DNA of 64,000 nt from Flavobacterium sp. Its GTDB lineage: Bacteria; Bacteroidota; Bacteroidia; Flavobacteriales; Flavobacteriaceae. The first letter of the stretch is position 1. Every line of letters begins with the position of its first letter. Position numbers and translations under genes: made by a program. The stretch covers positions 62,001 to 126,000 of the forward strand of contig NZ_JAIXTJ010000020.1 of the NCBI RefSeq assembly GCF_027483985.1. Direction: 5' to 3'. Shown here piece by piece: positions 42,423-51,259 of this stretch. The notes below the pieces were generated by a model, which had not been told where the DNA came from, did no database searches, and saw only the letters and a list, made by a program, of their open reading frames with translations.

Positions 42423-44087
42423 ATGAATCAAACACCTTTAAAACGATTTTTCAACTTACTTAAGCTAGACAAAAGAGATATTTCTCAAATTGTGTTTTAT
42501 GCTATTTTTGCAGGATTAGTAAGTTTATCATTGCCCTTAGGAATACAAGCCATTATCAACTTAATTCAAGCTGGACAAGTAAGTGTTTCTTGGATTGTAC
42601 TTGTTGTTATCGTAGTGATTGGCGTAGCTCTTGTTGGAATTTTATCCTTAATGCAATTAAGAATTACCGAGAATTTACAACAAAAAATATTTGTGCGTTC
42701 TTCTTTTGAATTCAGTTATCGTTTGCCAAAAATTAAATTTGAAGAACTCTACAATCAATATCCACCTGAACTGGCTAATCGCTTTTTTGACACAATTTCC
42801 ATCCAAAAAGGAACCTCTAAATTGCTGATAGATTTCTCAACGGCACTTTTACAAATTTTGTTTGGTATCCTTTTATTATCATTATACCATCCGTTTTTTA
42901 TATTTTTTGGAATTTTATTGATTGCGCTGCTCTACTCTATTTTTAAATTTTCATACAGATCAGGTTTAGAATCTAGTTTAAAAGAATCTAAATACAAATA
43001 TAAAGTTGCCAGTTGGTTGCAAGAAATTGCCCGAAATAATTTCAGTTTTAGAAAACAAGATAACTTTGATTTTGCGCTAAACAAAAACAACCATCTGGTT
43101 GAAGAATATATTGGCTACAGAGAAAAACACTTTAAAATTATCAAAAGACAATTCACTCAACTAATCGTTTTCAAGGTAATTATTACTGCGGGATTACTAT
43201 TAATTGGTGGTTATTTAGTCTTGAATCAAAAAATGAATATCGGACAATTCGTTGCTGCCGAAATCATCATTTTATTAGTTATCAATTCCGTTGAAAAGAT
43301 AATTATTGGGTTAGAAAGTTTGTACGACGTTTTAACATCTGTTGAAAAAATCGGACAAATTGTAGACTTGAACATCGAAGAACCACAATCTAAAAATCAA
43401 GATTATTGTTTTACCAACATCTCTTTAGAAACGGAAAACCTTAGATTTAAATTTCCTGATTCTACTGATGATGTTTTAGATAAAATAAATCTGAAAATTG
43501 AACCATCAGAAAAAATTTATCTTGAAGGTGAAAACGGTTCAGGAAAAACAACACTTACTAGAGTTTTATCAGGTGCAATGCAGCCCACATCAGGTTCATT
43601 TTTTATCAACGATGATACTTATCGCAAAATTGACTTAGCCCAATATCGCTCTCAAATCGGAACCATCACTCAAGGTGAAACACCATTTGAAGGAACAATA
43701 TTAGAAAATATTACTTTCAACAATCCGCTGGTTTCTCACGAGAATGTAAAATGGGCCATCGAAAGCGTAAAATTAGGCTCGTTCATAAAAACATTACCTG
43801 ACGGATTAGACACCAAAATTTTCCCTGAAGGACGACAACTATCATCTTCAAATGCGCAAAAAATTCTTTTGGCTAGAAGTATTGTTGGCAAACCTAAAAT
43901 TTTGTTTTATGAAGAACCTTTAGACAAAATGGATAGAGAAGCAACCTTAGAGATTATCGATTTCATTACCGATCCTAAACACAAATGGACCGTAATTGTT
44001 TCTTCAAAAAATGATTATTGGAAACAAAAATGCAACCGAAACATCAAAATGGAAAATGGAAAAATAATTGCAGATTCTAAACTTTAA
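42423..44087 (+). CDS. ABC exporter (fused membrane and ATPase domains) with degenerate ATPase motifs
   Basis: The 554-residue protein has an N-terminal membrane domain with about six helices (residues 20-300), and a C-terminal nucleotide-binding domain. Walker A is intact (EGENGSGKTT, about 367-376). The signature motif is LSSSNAQ (473-479) instead of LSGGQ. Walker B ends in FYEEP, with Glu497 where Asp is usual (Glu498 remains). The H-loop position reads VSSKND, with no His. It resembles type 1 secretion or peptide exporters without the peptidase domain. It lies between the TetR and HlyD genes. Confidence 0.85.
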   Translation: MNQTPLKRFFNLLKLDKRDISQIVFYAIFAGLVSLSLPLGIQAIINLIQAGQVSVSWIVLVVIVVIGVALVGILSLMQLRITENLQQKIFVRSSFEFSYRLPKIKFEELYNQYPPELANRFFDTISIQKGTSKLLIDFSTALLQILFGILLLSLYHPFFIFFGILLIALLYSIFKFSYRSGLESSLKESKYKYKVASWLQEIARNNFSFRKQDNFDFALNKNNHLVEEYIGYREKHFKIIKRQFTQLIVFKVIITAGLLLIGGYLVLNQKMNIGQFVAAEIIILLVINSVEKIIIGLESLYDVLTSVEKIGQIVDLNIEEPQSKNQDYCFTNISLETENLRFKFPDSTDDVLDKINLKIEPSEKIYLEGENGSGKTTLTRVLSGAMQPTSGSFFINDDTYRKIDLAQYRSQIGTITQGETPFEGTILENITFNNPLVSHENVKWAIESVKLGSFIKTLPDGLDTKIFPEGRQLSSSNAQKILLARSIVGKPKILFYEEPLDKMDREATLEIIDFITDPKHKWTVIVSSKNDYWKQKCNRNIKMENGKIIADSKL

Positions 44088-44092
44088 TTGTT

Positions 44093-45439
44093 ATGCTAAA
44101 TATATCTAAAAAAAATCCGATTACCGAAAATATTGAGCACTACAGCACCGTTAAAAATTTGGCGAACCGACCGCATTATAAAATATTAAACAAAATAATA
44201 CTGTATGTTTCTCTAATTGGTTTAATCATATTATTTCTGCCTTGGACACAAAACATATCTGGTTCAGGTGCGGTTACTACACTAAAACCTAATCAAAGAC
44301 CACAAACTATTCAAACAGCCATTGCCGGAAGAATAGAAAAATGGTATGTTCAAGAAGGTGATTACGTAAAAAAAGGCGACACAATTCTTTTCATTTCTGA
44401 AATTAAAGAAGATTATTTTGACCCTAATTTAGTTCAAAACACTAAAAGTCAGGTTGATGCTAAAAAAATGTCGGGACAATCTTATGGCGGAAAAGTCACC
44501 TCACTTTCTGCACAAATCAAAGCTATCGAAAACGAGCGCGTCTTAAAATTACAACAAGCGCAAAATAAAATTCGTCAAGGAGTATTAAAGGTGAAAAGTG
44601 ATAGTATGGATTTGGAAGCGGTGAAAACGCAAATAAAAATTGCTACTACACAATTCAATCGTTCGGTAACTTTAAACAAAGAAGGATTAAAACCATTAAC
44701 CGATGTCGAAGAAAAAAGATTGAAATTGCAAGAAGTTGAAGCCAAAATCATCACACAAGAAAACAAACTTCTAGCTAGCAAAAACGAATTAATAAATGCC
44801 AAAGTTGAAATAAATAGAATCAGTGCAGAATATGCCGAAAAATCATCTAAAGCACAAAGTGATCAGTTTACAGCGTTAAGCAGCCAATATGATACCGAAG
44901 CTCAAGTTAATAAATTACAAAATCAATATGTAAATTATCAAATTCGTAACGGACTATATTACATAAAAGCGCCACAAGATGGTTATGTCAATCGCGCTAT
45001 TCAGTCAGGAATTGGTGAAACCGTAAAAGAAGGAACTCAAATTGTGAGCATAATGCCATCAAAATATGATATTGCAGTGGAAACCTATGTTTCTCCAACC
45101 GATTTACCATTAATTCACAAAGGTGAAAAAGTCAGAATTTGGTTTGATGGTTGGCCAACAGTAGTATTCTCAGGATGGCCAAATATGAGTTACGGAACCT
45201 TTGGCGGAAAAATTGTTGCAGTAGAAAACTTCATTTCACCAAACGGCAAATTTAGAGTTTTAATTGCTCCCGACGAAACCGATGATGCTTGGCCAAAACA
45301 AATTAGTATTGGTTCGGGTGCACAAACACTGGCTTTGCTAGACAATGTGCCAATTTGGTTTGAACTATGGCGAACTTTAAATGGTTTTCCTCCAAATTAT
45401 TACCAACCTAAAGGTGAAACATCAAAAGAGAAAAAGTAA
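44093..45439 (+). CDS. HlyD-family periplasmic adaptor (membrane fusion protein)
   Basis: The 448-residue protein has one N-terminal membrane helix (about 36-53), a lipoyl-like half motif (AGRIEKWYVQEGDYVKKGD, about 77-95), a long coiled-coil hairpin (about 120-275), a second lipoyl half with IKAPQDGYVNRA near residue 295, and a beta-barrel region. Such adaptors connect an inner-membrane exporter to a TolC channel. It lies five bases after the ABC gene and ends in contact with the TolC gene, so the three form a tripartite exporter. Confidence 0.9.
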   Translation: MLNISKKNPITENIEHYSTVKNLANRPHYKILNKIILYVSLIGLIILFLPWTQNISGSGAVTTLKPNQRPQTIQTAIAGRIEKWYVQEGDYVKKGDTILFISEIKEDYFDPNLVQNTKSQVDAKKMSGQSYGGKVTSLSAQIKAIENERVLKLQQAQNKIRQGVLKVKSDSMDLEAVKTQIKIATTQFNRSVTLNKEGLKPLTDVEEKRLKLQEVEAKIITQENKLLASKNELINAKVEINRISAEYAEKSSKAQSDQFTALSSQYDTEAQVNKLQNQYVNYQIRNGLYYIKAPQDGYVNRAIQSGIGETVKEGTQIVSIMPSKYDIAVETYVSPTDLPLIHKGEKVRIWFDGWPTVVFSGWPNMSYGTFGGKIVAVENFISPNGKFRVLIAPDETDDAWPKQISIGSGAQTLALLDNVPIWFELWRTLNGFPPNYYQPKGETSKEKK

Positions 45440-46830
45440 TGAAAAAAATTCAAGTTTTTATAGTATTATTTTTCAGTAGCTTTTTGTTTGGACAAAATCA
45501 AAACCTGCAAGAACTTAGTTACAACGAGTTTCTGGGTTACGTAAAAAAATACCATCCAATGGTGAAAAGCGCCAATCTTGAGGTCAATAGTGCGCAAGCC
45601 AATTTAATGATGGCACGCGGCGGATTTGATCCAAAAATTGAAGTAGATTTTGATAAGAAGCAATTTAAAGAAAAAGAATATTATTCTATTTTAAACAGTA
45701 GTTTCAAAATTCCGACTTGGTATGGTATTGAAGTTAAAGCAGGTTTTGACAATAGCGAAGGTGTATTTTTAAATCCGCAAAACTCTTTACCAAATCAAGG
45801 ATTGACTTCACTTGGAATTAATATTCCGCTTGGTCAAGGATTGTTTATCAACCAGCGAATGGCCGATGTTAGAAAAGCAAAAATTCAAATTCAATTGAGT
45901 CAAGCTGAGCGAAAATTACAAGCTATTGAAGTTTTATACAACGCATCGGTTGCGTACTTTAATTGGAAACGAAACTACAGCGAAGTACAATTGTATTCTG
46001 AATATTTAAAAAATGCAGCCATCCGTTTTGAAGGCGTTGCTAGTTTAATAAAAAACGGAGACAAACCTGCAATAGATAGTGTTGAAGCTGGAATAATTGT
46101 TAGAAATAGAAAATTAAGTCTAGAAGATTCTCAACTAAAATTAGCCAAAGCTAAATTAGAATTATCCAATTTTTTATGGTTAGAAAACAATGTACCACTG
46201 GAATTACAAGATACTATCATTCCGGAAAGCAAAGTTGAAAACACCATTAGAGAAACGTTAAAAACTAATGAGTTATTAACCGAAACAATTTCGATAGAAG
46301 ACCATCCAAAAATTAATTCTTTAGAAAGTAAAATTGCCATTTTAGAAGTCGAACGCAAGTTAAAAGCCAACGCACTTCTTCCAAAAATCGATCTAGGTTA
46401 TCATTATCTATCGGAACCTAATTATTGGAATGATACTAATTTTAATAATTACAAAGTGGGTGTGAATTTTAGTTTTCCACTATTTCTTCGAAAAGAGCGC
46501 GGCGGATTGCAACTGGCTAAATTCAAAATTCAAGACACAAGGTATTCGTTAGATTTGGAACGTGTGCAACTTAAAAACAAAATCAACGCACAACAAACCG
46601 AAATCAACTCGTTAGAAAAGCAACGCAAATTGATAAACGAATTAGTTAGAGATTATAATACGATGCTAGGTTCAGAAGAACGATTGTTTTCGTTTGGAGA
46701 AAGTTCAATTTTCTTAATCAACTCGAGAGAAAACAACTTGGTTAGTTCACAATTATCTGAATTGAGTTTGGAGAATCGCTATTTAATTTCGAATGCTGAA
46801 TTGTTTAAAATTATGGCCAATCCGGATTGA
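45439..46830 (+). CDS. TolC-family outer-membrane efflux protein
   Basis: The 463-residue protein has a signal peptide (ending FLFGQ, residue 19), then the TolC plan of two repeats of strand plus long helices. Coiled-coil segments lie at about 140-240 and 285-460, and FSFPLFLRKERGGLQLAKFK sits in the second repeat. It would form the trimeric outer-membrane duct for the exporter encoded just upstream. Its start overlaps the HlyD stop by one base. Confidence 0.9.
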   Translation: MKKIQVFIVLFFSSFLFGQNQNLQELSYNEFLGYVKKYHPMVKSANLEVNSAQANLMMARGGFDPKIEVDFDKKQFKEKEYYSILNSSFKIPTWYGIEVKAGFDNSEGVFLNPQNSLPNQGLTSLGINIPLGQGLFINQRMADVRKAKIQIQLSQAERKLQAIEVLYNASVAYFNWKRNYSEVQLYSEYLKNAAIRFEGVASLIKNGDKPAIDSVEAGIIVRNRKLSLEDSQLKLAKAKLELSNFLWLENNVPLELQDTIIPESKVENTIRETLKTNELLTETISIEDHPKINSLESKIAILEVERKLKANALLPKIDLGYHYLSEPNYWNDTNFNNYKVGVNFSFPLFLRKERGGLQLAKFKIQDTRYSLDLERVQLKNKINAQQTEINSLEKQRKLINELVRDYNTMLGSEERLFSFGESSIFLINSRENNLVSSQLSELSLENRYLISNAELFKIMANPD

Positions 46831-46856
46831 TAATTTTACAAAAGACAAGTACTAAG

Positions 46857-46975
46857 TAGCCCTGATAGCAATGAAAATAAAGAATGTCTCGAGTTTTTCG
46901 GGACATTCTTTATTGTAATGGATAGCAGGAAAATGGAATCCAAGAATTCCCGAGCCATTCGCTCCTAATTTATAT
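46857..46975 (+). ncRNA. Structured intergenic element, candidate Flavo-1-type RNA
   Basis: The 119-base element starts TAGCCCTGATAGCA and closes with GATAGCAGGA and GCTCCTAATTTATATTG. A 12-base hairpin (ATAAAGAATGTC with GACATTCTTTAT, 46877-46913) sits inside. The GATAGCA words and the AGCCC/GGCT-like end pairing form a pattern I recall as recurrent in flavobacterial intergenic regions. I tentatively equate it with the Flavo-1 RNA motif, but could not confirm this with a covariance model. It may also serve as the terminator of the exporter operon. Confidence 0.45.
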
Positions 46976-47010
46976 TGTGAATACCATTATTTTTTATTGT
47001 AAGAATAATG

Positions 47011-47018
47011 TATTTTTG
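47011..47018 (+). promoter_or_regulatory. -7 box of map
   Basis: TATTTTTG, 19 bases before the ATG at 47038. No well-spaced -33 TTG. Confidence 0.5.
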
Positions 47019-47037
47019 CAGTCACAAAATTTGAAAA

Positions 47038-47853
47038 ATGATTATTCCAAAAACGAGAGAAGAAATTGAGTTGATGCGCCAAAGTGCGTTATTAGTTTCT
47101 AAAACACTAGGTGAAATTGCAAAAGTGATCAAACCAGGTGTAACTACTTTAGAATTAGATAAATTAGCTGAAGAATTTATTAGAGACAATGGCGGAGTTC
47201 CTGGCTTTTTGGGAATGTATGGTTTTCCAAATTCGTTGTGTATGAGTCCAAATGCGCAAGTGGTTCACGGAATTCCAAATTCTACTCCTTTGCAAGAAGG
47301 CGATGTTATATCGGTGGATTGTGGGGTTTTAATGAATGAATTTTATGGCGATCACGCTTATAGTTTTGAAATTGGTGAAGTAGCTCCAGAGGTGAAAAAA
47401 TTACTTCAAGTTACTAAAGAAAGTTTGTACATCGGTATTCGTGAGTTTAAAGCAGGAAATCGTGTGGAAGACGTTGGAAATGCCATTCAAAAATATACTG
47501 AAAGTCACGGCTATGGTGTAGTTCGTGAATTGGTTGGTCACGGTTTAGGAAGAAAAATGCACGAAGAACCAGAAATGCCAAATTATGGTAAAAAAGGTCG
47601 CGGTAAATTATTTGTTGAAGGTATGGTTGTTGCTATTGAACCTATGATTAATATGGGAACAAAAAACATCAAACAACTAAAAGATGGTTGGACGATTTTA
47701 ACCGCCGACGGAAAACCAAGTGCTCACTTTGAACACGACGTTGCTTTAATAAACGGAAAACCAGAAATTTTATCGACTTTCAAATACATTTATGATGCTT
47801 TAGGAATTGTGAGTGATGAAGAAGTTGAGTTTAGAAATCATTATACGTTGTAA
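47038..47853 (+). CDS. map: Type I methionine aminopeptidase
   Basis: Map removes the initiator Met from nascent proteins. The 271-residue protein carries the metal-binding set: VDCGV, GDHAYSFEIG, RELVGHGLGRKMHEEPEMPN, and the Glu in VVAIEPMINMG and FEHDVAL. It is the usual single-domain enzyme without an N-terminal extension. It is preceded by the structured intergenic element. Confidence 0.95.
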   Translation: MIIPKTREEIELMRQSALLVSKTLGEIAKVIKPGVTTLELDKLAEEFIRDNGGVPGFLGMYGFPNSLCMSPNAQVVHGIPNSTPLQEGDVISVDCGVLMNEFYGDHAYSFEIGEVAPEVKKLLQVTKESLYIGIREFKAGNRVEDVGNAIQKYTESHGYGVVRELVGHGLGRKMHEEPEMPNYGKKGRGKLFVEGMVVAIEPMINMGTKNIKQLKDGWTILTADGKPSAHFEHDVALINGKPEILSTFKYIYDALGIVSDEEVEFRNHYTL

Positions 47854-47890
47854 TTTTTACACGAATTGCACGAATTTTCACGAATTCATA
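47854..47890 (+). repeat. Left direct copy of the ACACGAATT-type repeat
   Basis: TTTACACGAATTGCACGAAT and its continuation match 48330-48362 in the same orientation at nearly all positions. The two copies bracket the broken GxxExxY gene. Confidence 0.75.
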
Positions 47891-47948
47891 TTTTGTTAGA
47901 TTTCACAAATTATACAGTACGCCAAAATTGAATTAATTATTATATGCC

Positions 47949-48323
47949 ATGAATGAAATTTATTTAAAAGAAGAGGTTTTTAAAATTGTTGGTTTATGTA
48001 TGGAAGTACATAAAATATTATGAAAAGGCCATAGCGAAGTTGTTTACAAAGATGCATTAGAATATGGATTTAGACTAAACAACATTCCGTTTGAAAGAGA
48101 AAAAGAATACAGAATTCAATATAAAGATATTATTCTACCGAGAAAATATAATGCAGATTTTGTAGTTTATGAAGAGATAATATTTGAAGTAAAAGCAATT
48201 TCACAATTAACAATAAGCGATACAAAGCAAACACTAAATTATCTAGCTTCTTCCAAAAATAAATTGGGATTACTAGTCAATTTTGGAGAAGACAGTTTGA
48301 AATATAAACGAATTATTTTATAA
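47949..48323 (+). pseudogene. GxxExxY family gene with an in-frame TGA
   Basis: The frame from the ATG at 47949 reads MNEIYLKEEVFKIVGLCMEV, reaches TGA at codon 25 (48021-48023), and continues in the same frame as KGHSEVVYKDAL (the family's GxxExxY motif) to the TAA at 48321. The full length would be 124 residues, normal for the family. Relatives commonly have Gly at the stop position, so a single GGA to TGA change is the likely cause. The rest of the frame is intact, so the loss is recent. The family's function is unknown; members are scattered singly in Bacteroidota and other genomes. No downstream ATG would restore a full domain. Confidence 0.85.
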
Positions 48324-48329
48324 TTAAGA

Positions 48330-48470
48330 TTTTACACGAATTTCACGAATTTTCACGAATTAGCAAGTTATAAACATTGCTAATTTAGAAATAAAACGAA
48401 GTTTTAAAATTCGTGAAATTTTATGTCAAATTCAATTCGTGCAAATTCGTGTAATTCGTGTAAAAAATAA
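48330..48470. repeat. Right direct copy and inverted copy of the ACACGAATT-type repeat
   Basis: A direct copy lies at 48330-48362. A longer copy in inverted orientation lies at about 48409-48470, where AATTCGTGTAATTCGTGTAA reads as the complement of ACACGAATT words. The region between, and up to the methyltransferase at 48494, holds no other feature I can see. Confidence 0.7.
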
Positions 48471-48493
48471 AATTCAGTTTGAAAAAATAATAA

Positions 48494-49327
48494 ATGAAAA
48501 AACTATTCAAGTTCATCTTAAATACAATCCCAAGACCAATTCTAATAAGATTGAGTATTGTGGTGCGACCAATTTTGGCTTTTCTTTTAAAAGGAAATCG
48601 ATTTACTGACCCTATTGATGGAAAAAGCTTTAGAATGTTTTTGCCTTATGGATATGGAAACCAAAGAAATAACGTTCTTTCTCCAAGTACATTATCGTTA
48701 GAAAGACATCGTTTGCTTTGGCTTTATTTACAAAATGAAACTGATTTTTTTCAATCTGAAATTGATTCAGATTCTTCTAGTAAACAAACTAAAAGTTTTA
48801 GATTACGAGATACTGAAATAAATTCAGTATTAAAGGTTTTACATTTTGCTCCTGAACAAGAATTTTACAAACGTTTCAAAAAGCAAACCAATATTGACTA
48901 CACAACGACCGATTTACTTTCACCATTGGCTGATGTTAAAGCGGATATTTGCAATTTACCGTTTGAAGACAACCACTACGACCTTATTTTTTGCAACCAC
49001 GTTTTAGAACACATTCCTGATGACACTAAAGCGATGCAAGAACTGTACAGAGTTTTAAAACCTGGCGGACTGGGTATCTTTCAAATTCCACAAGATTTAT
49101 CAAGAGCAACAACTTTTTCAGACGATACTATTGTTGACCAAAAAGAAAGAGCGAAAATCTTCGGGCAATACGACCACGTTCGTGTTTACGGAAGAGATTA
49201 TTTTGACAAATTAAGAAGCATTGGTTTTAAAGTTGTTGAAGAAGATTATACTTCTAAACTATCACCAGCATTAGTCGAAAAATATTGTTTGGCTAAAGGC
49301 GAAATAATCCCGATTTGCTTTAAATAA
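48494..49327 (+). CDS. Class I SAM-dependent methyltransferase
   Basis: The 277-residue protein has a basic, partly hydrophobic N-terminus, then a type 11 methyltransferase core: VLHFAPEQEFYK (motif I region), DLLSPLADVKADICNLPF, and the hallmark FCNHVLEHIPDD followed by ELYRVLKPGGLGIFQIP. The acceptor is unknown. It stands alone between the repeat region and the T9SS plug gene. Confidence 0.88.
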   Translation: MKKLFKFILNTIPRPILIRLSIVVRPILAFLLKGNRFTDPIDGKSFRMFLPYGYGNQRNNVLSPSTLSLERHRLLWLYLQNETDFFQSEIDSDSSSKQTKSFRLRDTEINSVLKVLHFAPEQEFYKRFKKQTNIDYTTTDLLSPLADVKADICNLPFEDNHYDLIFCNHVLEHIPDDTKAMQELYRVLKPGGLGIFQIPQDLSRATTFSDDTIVDQKERAKIFGQYDHVRVYGRDYFDKLRSIGFKVVEEDYTSKLSPALVEKYCLAKGEIIPICFK

Positions 49328-49341
49328 TTTTATTAGCACAA

Positions 49342-49375
49342 TTGTAGATAATAATATTTAGTATCTTTACGTTTG
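49342..49375 (+). promoter_or_regulatory. Promoter of the T9SS plug-family gene
   Basis: TTG at 49342-49344 and TACGTTTG at 49368-49375, spaced 23 bases. Confidence 0.5.
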
Positions 49376-49389
49376 ATAATAAAATCATT

Positions 49390-50640
49390 ATGTTGAAAAA
49401 ATATTTATCTCTAGCAATTCTTTTCTTTAGTCTTTCGATAAGCTTTTCGCAAGAAAAAGAAGTAAATCCACCCTATCATATTAAAACAATAACCTTTGTT
49501 CAAAACGGACAAAATACCATTCCGTTGTTTCAATTGGGTGACAGCTTTCAATTTCAATTTGATGATTTGCACGGCACAGAAGACAATTATTACTACAAAA
49601 TAACACATTGTGATTATGATTGGAAACAATCGCAATTATCAATAAACGAATACCTTAACGGATTTGACAACCAACGCATTCAAGACTATACCAATTCGGT
49701 AAACGCACTACAAATTTATTCCCACTACCGAATTTCGTTTCCAAGTAAATTGACACAATTAAAAGTAAGTGGCAACTATATTATTAGTATTGTTAACGAA
49801 GACCAAGAAGTCGTTTTTTCTAGAAAGTTTATTGTGTACGAACAATTGGTTTCTGTACCAATGCAAGTAAAAAGAGCTCGCACGGTTAAAAATGTCGAAT
49901 ATAAACACAATTTAGATTTCGCCATAAAATCAAACTCCATTACCTTTCAAAGTCCATTACAGAATGTAAAAGTGCTCTTGATGCAAAATGGAAAATTTAA
50001 TAATGCAATCACTGGTGTAAAACCAATGTACACTGTTGGAAATGATTTGATTTATAAATACGATACCGAAACCCAATTTTGGGCGGGAAATGAATATTTA
50101 TTTTTTGAAAATAAAAACATTCGAGCGGCTAACAATAGCATTGCAAAAATTGATACTGAAGGCGGATTATACAACTGCTATTTATACACCAACAATTCAA
50201 GAGCCAATACTCCTTATACTTATTGGCCAGATATAAATGGTAATTTTGCCATAAAAAATATTAGCGCTGAAAATGACGAAATCGAAGCCGATTATGCTTG
50301 GATTTACTTTTCTTTGTCTGCGCCATCATTTTATCAAAACAAGGATATTTATATCACAGGAATGTTCAACAACAATGTCCTTTCAGATGAAAATAAAATG
50401 GATTATAACGCCAAAAAAGGAATCTACGAAAAAGCATTAATGATTAAACAAGGTTTTACTAACTTCAATTACACCGTAGCTGATAAAAGTAAAAAAATTG
50501 ATGATGAAAGTGCAATTGATGGTAATTTTTATCAAACCGAAAATAATTATTTTGCTATAGTTTACTATCGCGAAAACAATCAAAGGTACGATCGAGTTAT
50601 CGGAAAAGGAATTGCAACTTCAACAGATATAATCAATTAA
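49390..50640 (+). CDS. Type IX secretion system plug-family protein (DUF5103)
   Basis: The 416-residue protein has a signal peptide (ending SISFSQ, residue 20) and the family blocks DNYYYKITHCDYDWKQSQL and GFDNQRIQDYTNS (about 60-95), then strand-rich domains. This family is called the Plug: one member occupies the periplasmic side of the SprA translocon in T9SS when no cargo is passing. The window's gliding genes and T9SS cargoes fit an active system, but which DUF5103 paralogue is the real plug cannot be told here. Confidence 0.85.
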   Translation: MLKKYLSLAILFFSLSISFSQEKEVNPPYHIKTITFVQNGQNTIPLFQLGDSFQFQFDDLHGTEDNYYYKITHCDYDWKQSQLSINEYLNGFDNQRIQDYTNSVNALQIYSHYRISFPSKLTQLKVSGNYIISIVNEDQEVVFSRKFIVYEQLVSVPMQVKRARTVKNVEYKHNLDFAIKSNSITFQSPLQNVKVLLMQNGKFNNAITGVKPMYTVGNDLIYKYDTETQFWAGNEYLFFENKNIRAANNSIAKIDTEGGLYNCYLYTNNSRANTPYTYWPDINGNFAIKNISAENDEIEADYAWIYFSLSAPSFYQNKDIYITGMFNNNVLSDENKMDYNAKKGIYEKALMIKQGFTNFNYTVADKSKKIDDESAIDGNFYQTENNYFAIVYYRENNQRYDRVIGKGIATSTDIIN

Positions 50641-50677
50641 AAAATCTTTAACATAAACATCACATTAATTTTTTTAT

Positions 50678-50685
50678 TAATTTTG
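50678..50685 (+). promoter_or_regulatory. -7 box of apaG
   Basis: TAATTTTG, 23 bases before the ATG at 50709. Confidence 0.45.
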
Positions 50686-50708
50686 TAACTTTACAAAAAA
50701 TAATTACT

Positions 50709-51095
50709 ATGGTTTCTCAAATCACAAGAGGCATAAAAATATCTGTAATCACTAGTTTTGAAGGTACTTACTACAAGAACTACAAGATTCATTTTGCTTT
50801 TTCTTATGAGATAACTATAGAAAATCACAGCAAAGATTCTGTTCAATTAACGTCACGCCACTGGGAAATATTTGATTCATTAAACGATGTAGAAATTGTT
50901 GATGGCGAAGGAGTTATAGGCAAGAAACCTGTTTTAAAACCTGGAGAATCTCACACTTACAGTTCTGGATGTTTATTATCATCACCACACGGCGCAATGC
51001 GTGGGTTTTTTAACATGATTAACTTTACCTCAACCAAGACCTTTAAAGTAATCGTACCTACATTTCGTTTGAGCGCACCTTACGCCTTGAATTAA
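50709..51095 (+). CDS. apaG: ApaG-domain protein
   Basis: The 128-residue protein is a single ApaG (FN3-like) domain with FAYEI-like YEITIENHSKDSVQLTSRHW (about 36-55) and the conserved GEGVIGKKPVLKPGESHTYSS (about 72-92) and MRGFF motifs. ApaG in enterobacteria is linked to cobalt and magnesium resistance; the biochemical role is unclear. It has its own promoter box and lies upstream of pruA. Confidence 0.92.
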   Translation: MVSQITRGIKISVITSFEGTYYKNYKIHFAFSYEITIENHSKDSVQLTSRHWEIFDSLNDVEIVDGEGVIGKKPVLKPGESHTYSSGCLLSSPHGAMRGFFNMINFTSTKTFKVIVPTFRLSAPYALN

Positions 51096-51154
51096 TATCA
51101 TTTTATTTCCTAAAATCTATCCGAAATTTCTTTGTTGAAGTTTCGTAACATTTG

Positions 51155-51188
51155 TTGACAAAAATTTAAATTTTCCTTTGTACTTTTG
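51155..51188 (+). promoter_or_regulatory. Promoter of pruA
   Basis: TTG at 51155-51157 and TACTTTTG at 51181-51188 are spaced 23 bases. The leader is about 65 bases. Confidence 0.5.
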
Positions 51189-51259
51189 TTACAAATTAAA
51201 TAATTCGCATCATTTGAATTATCTAAGTATCAAATTGTCTAATTTTCAAATTATAAGAT

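Noticed and set aside
48021..48023. TGA as a recoded (selenocysteine) codon in the GxxExxY gene
   Set aside because: Family members commonly have Gly here, no SECIS-like hairpin follows, and one base change explains the stop.
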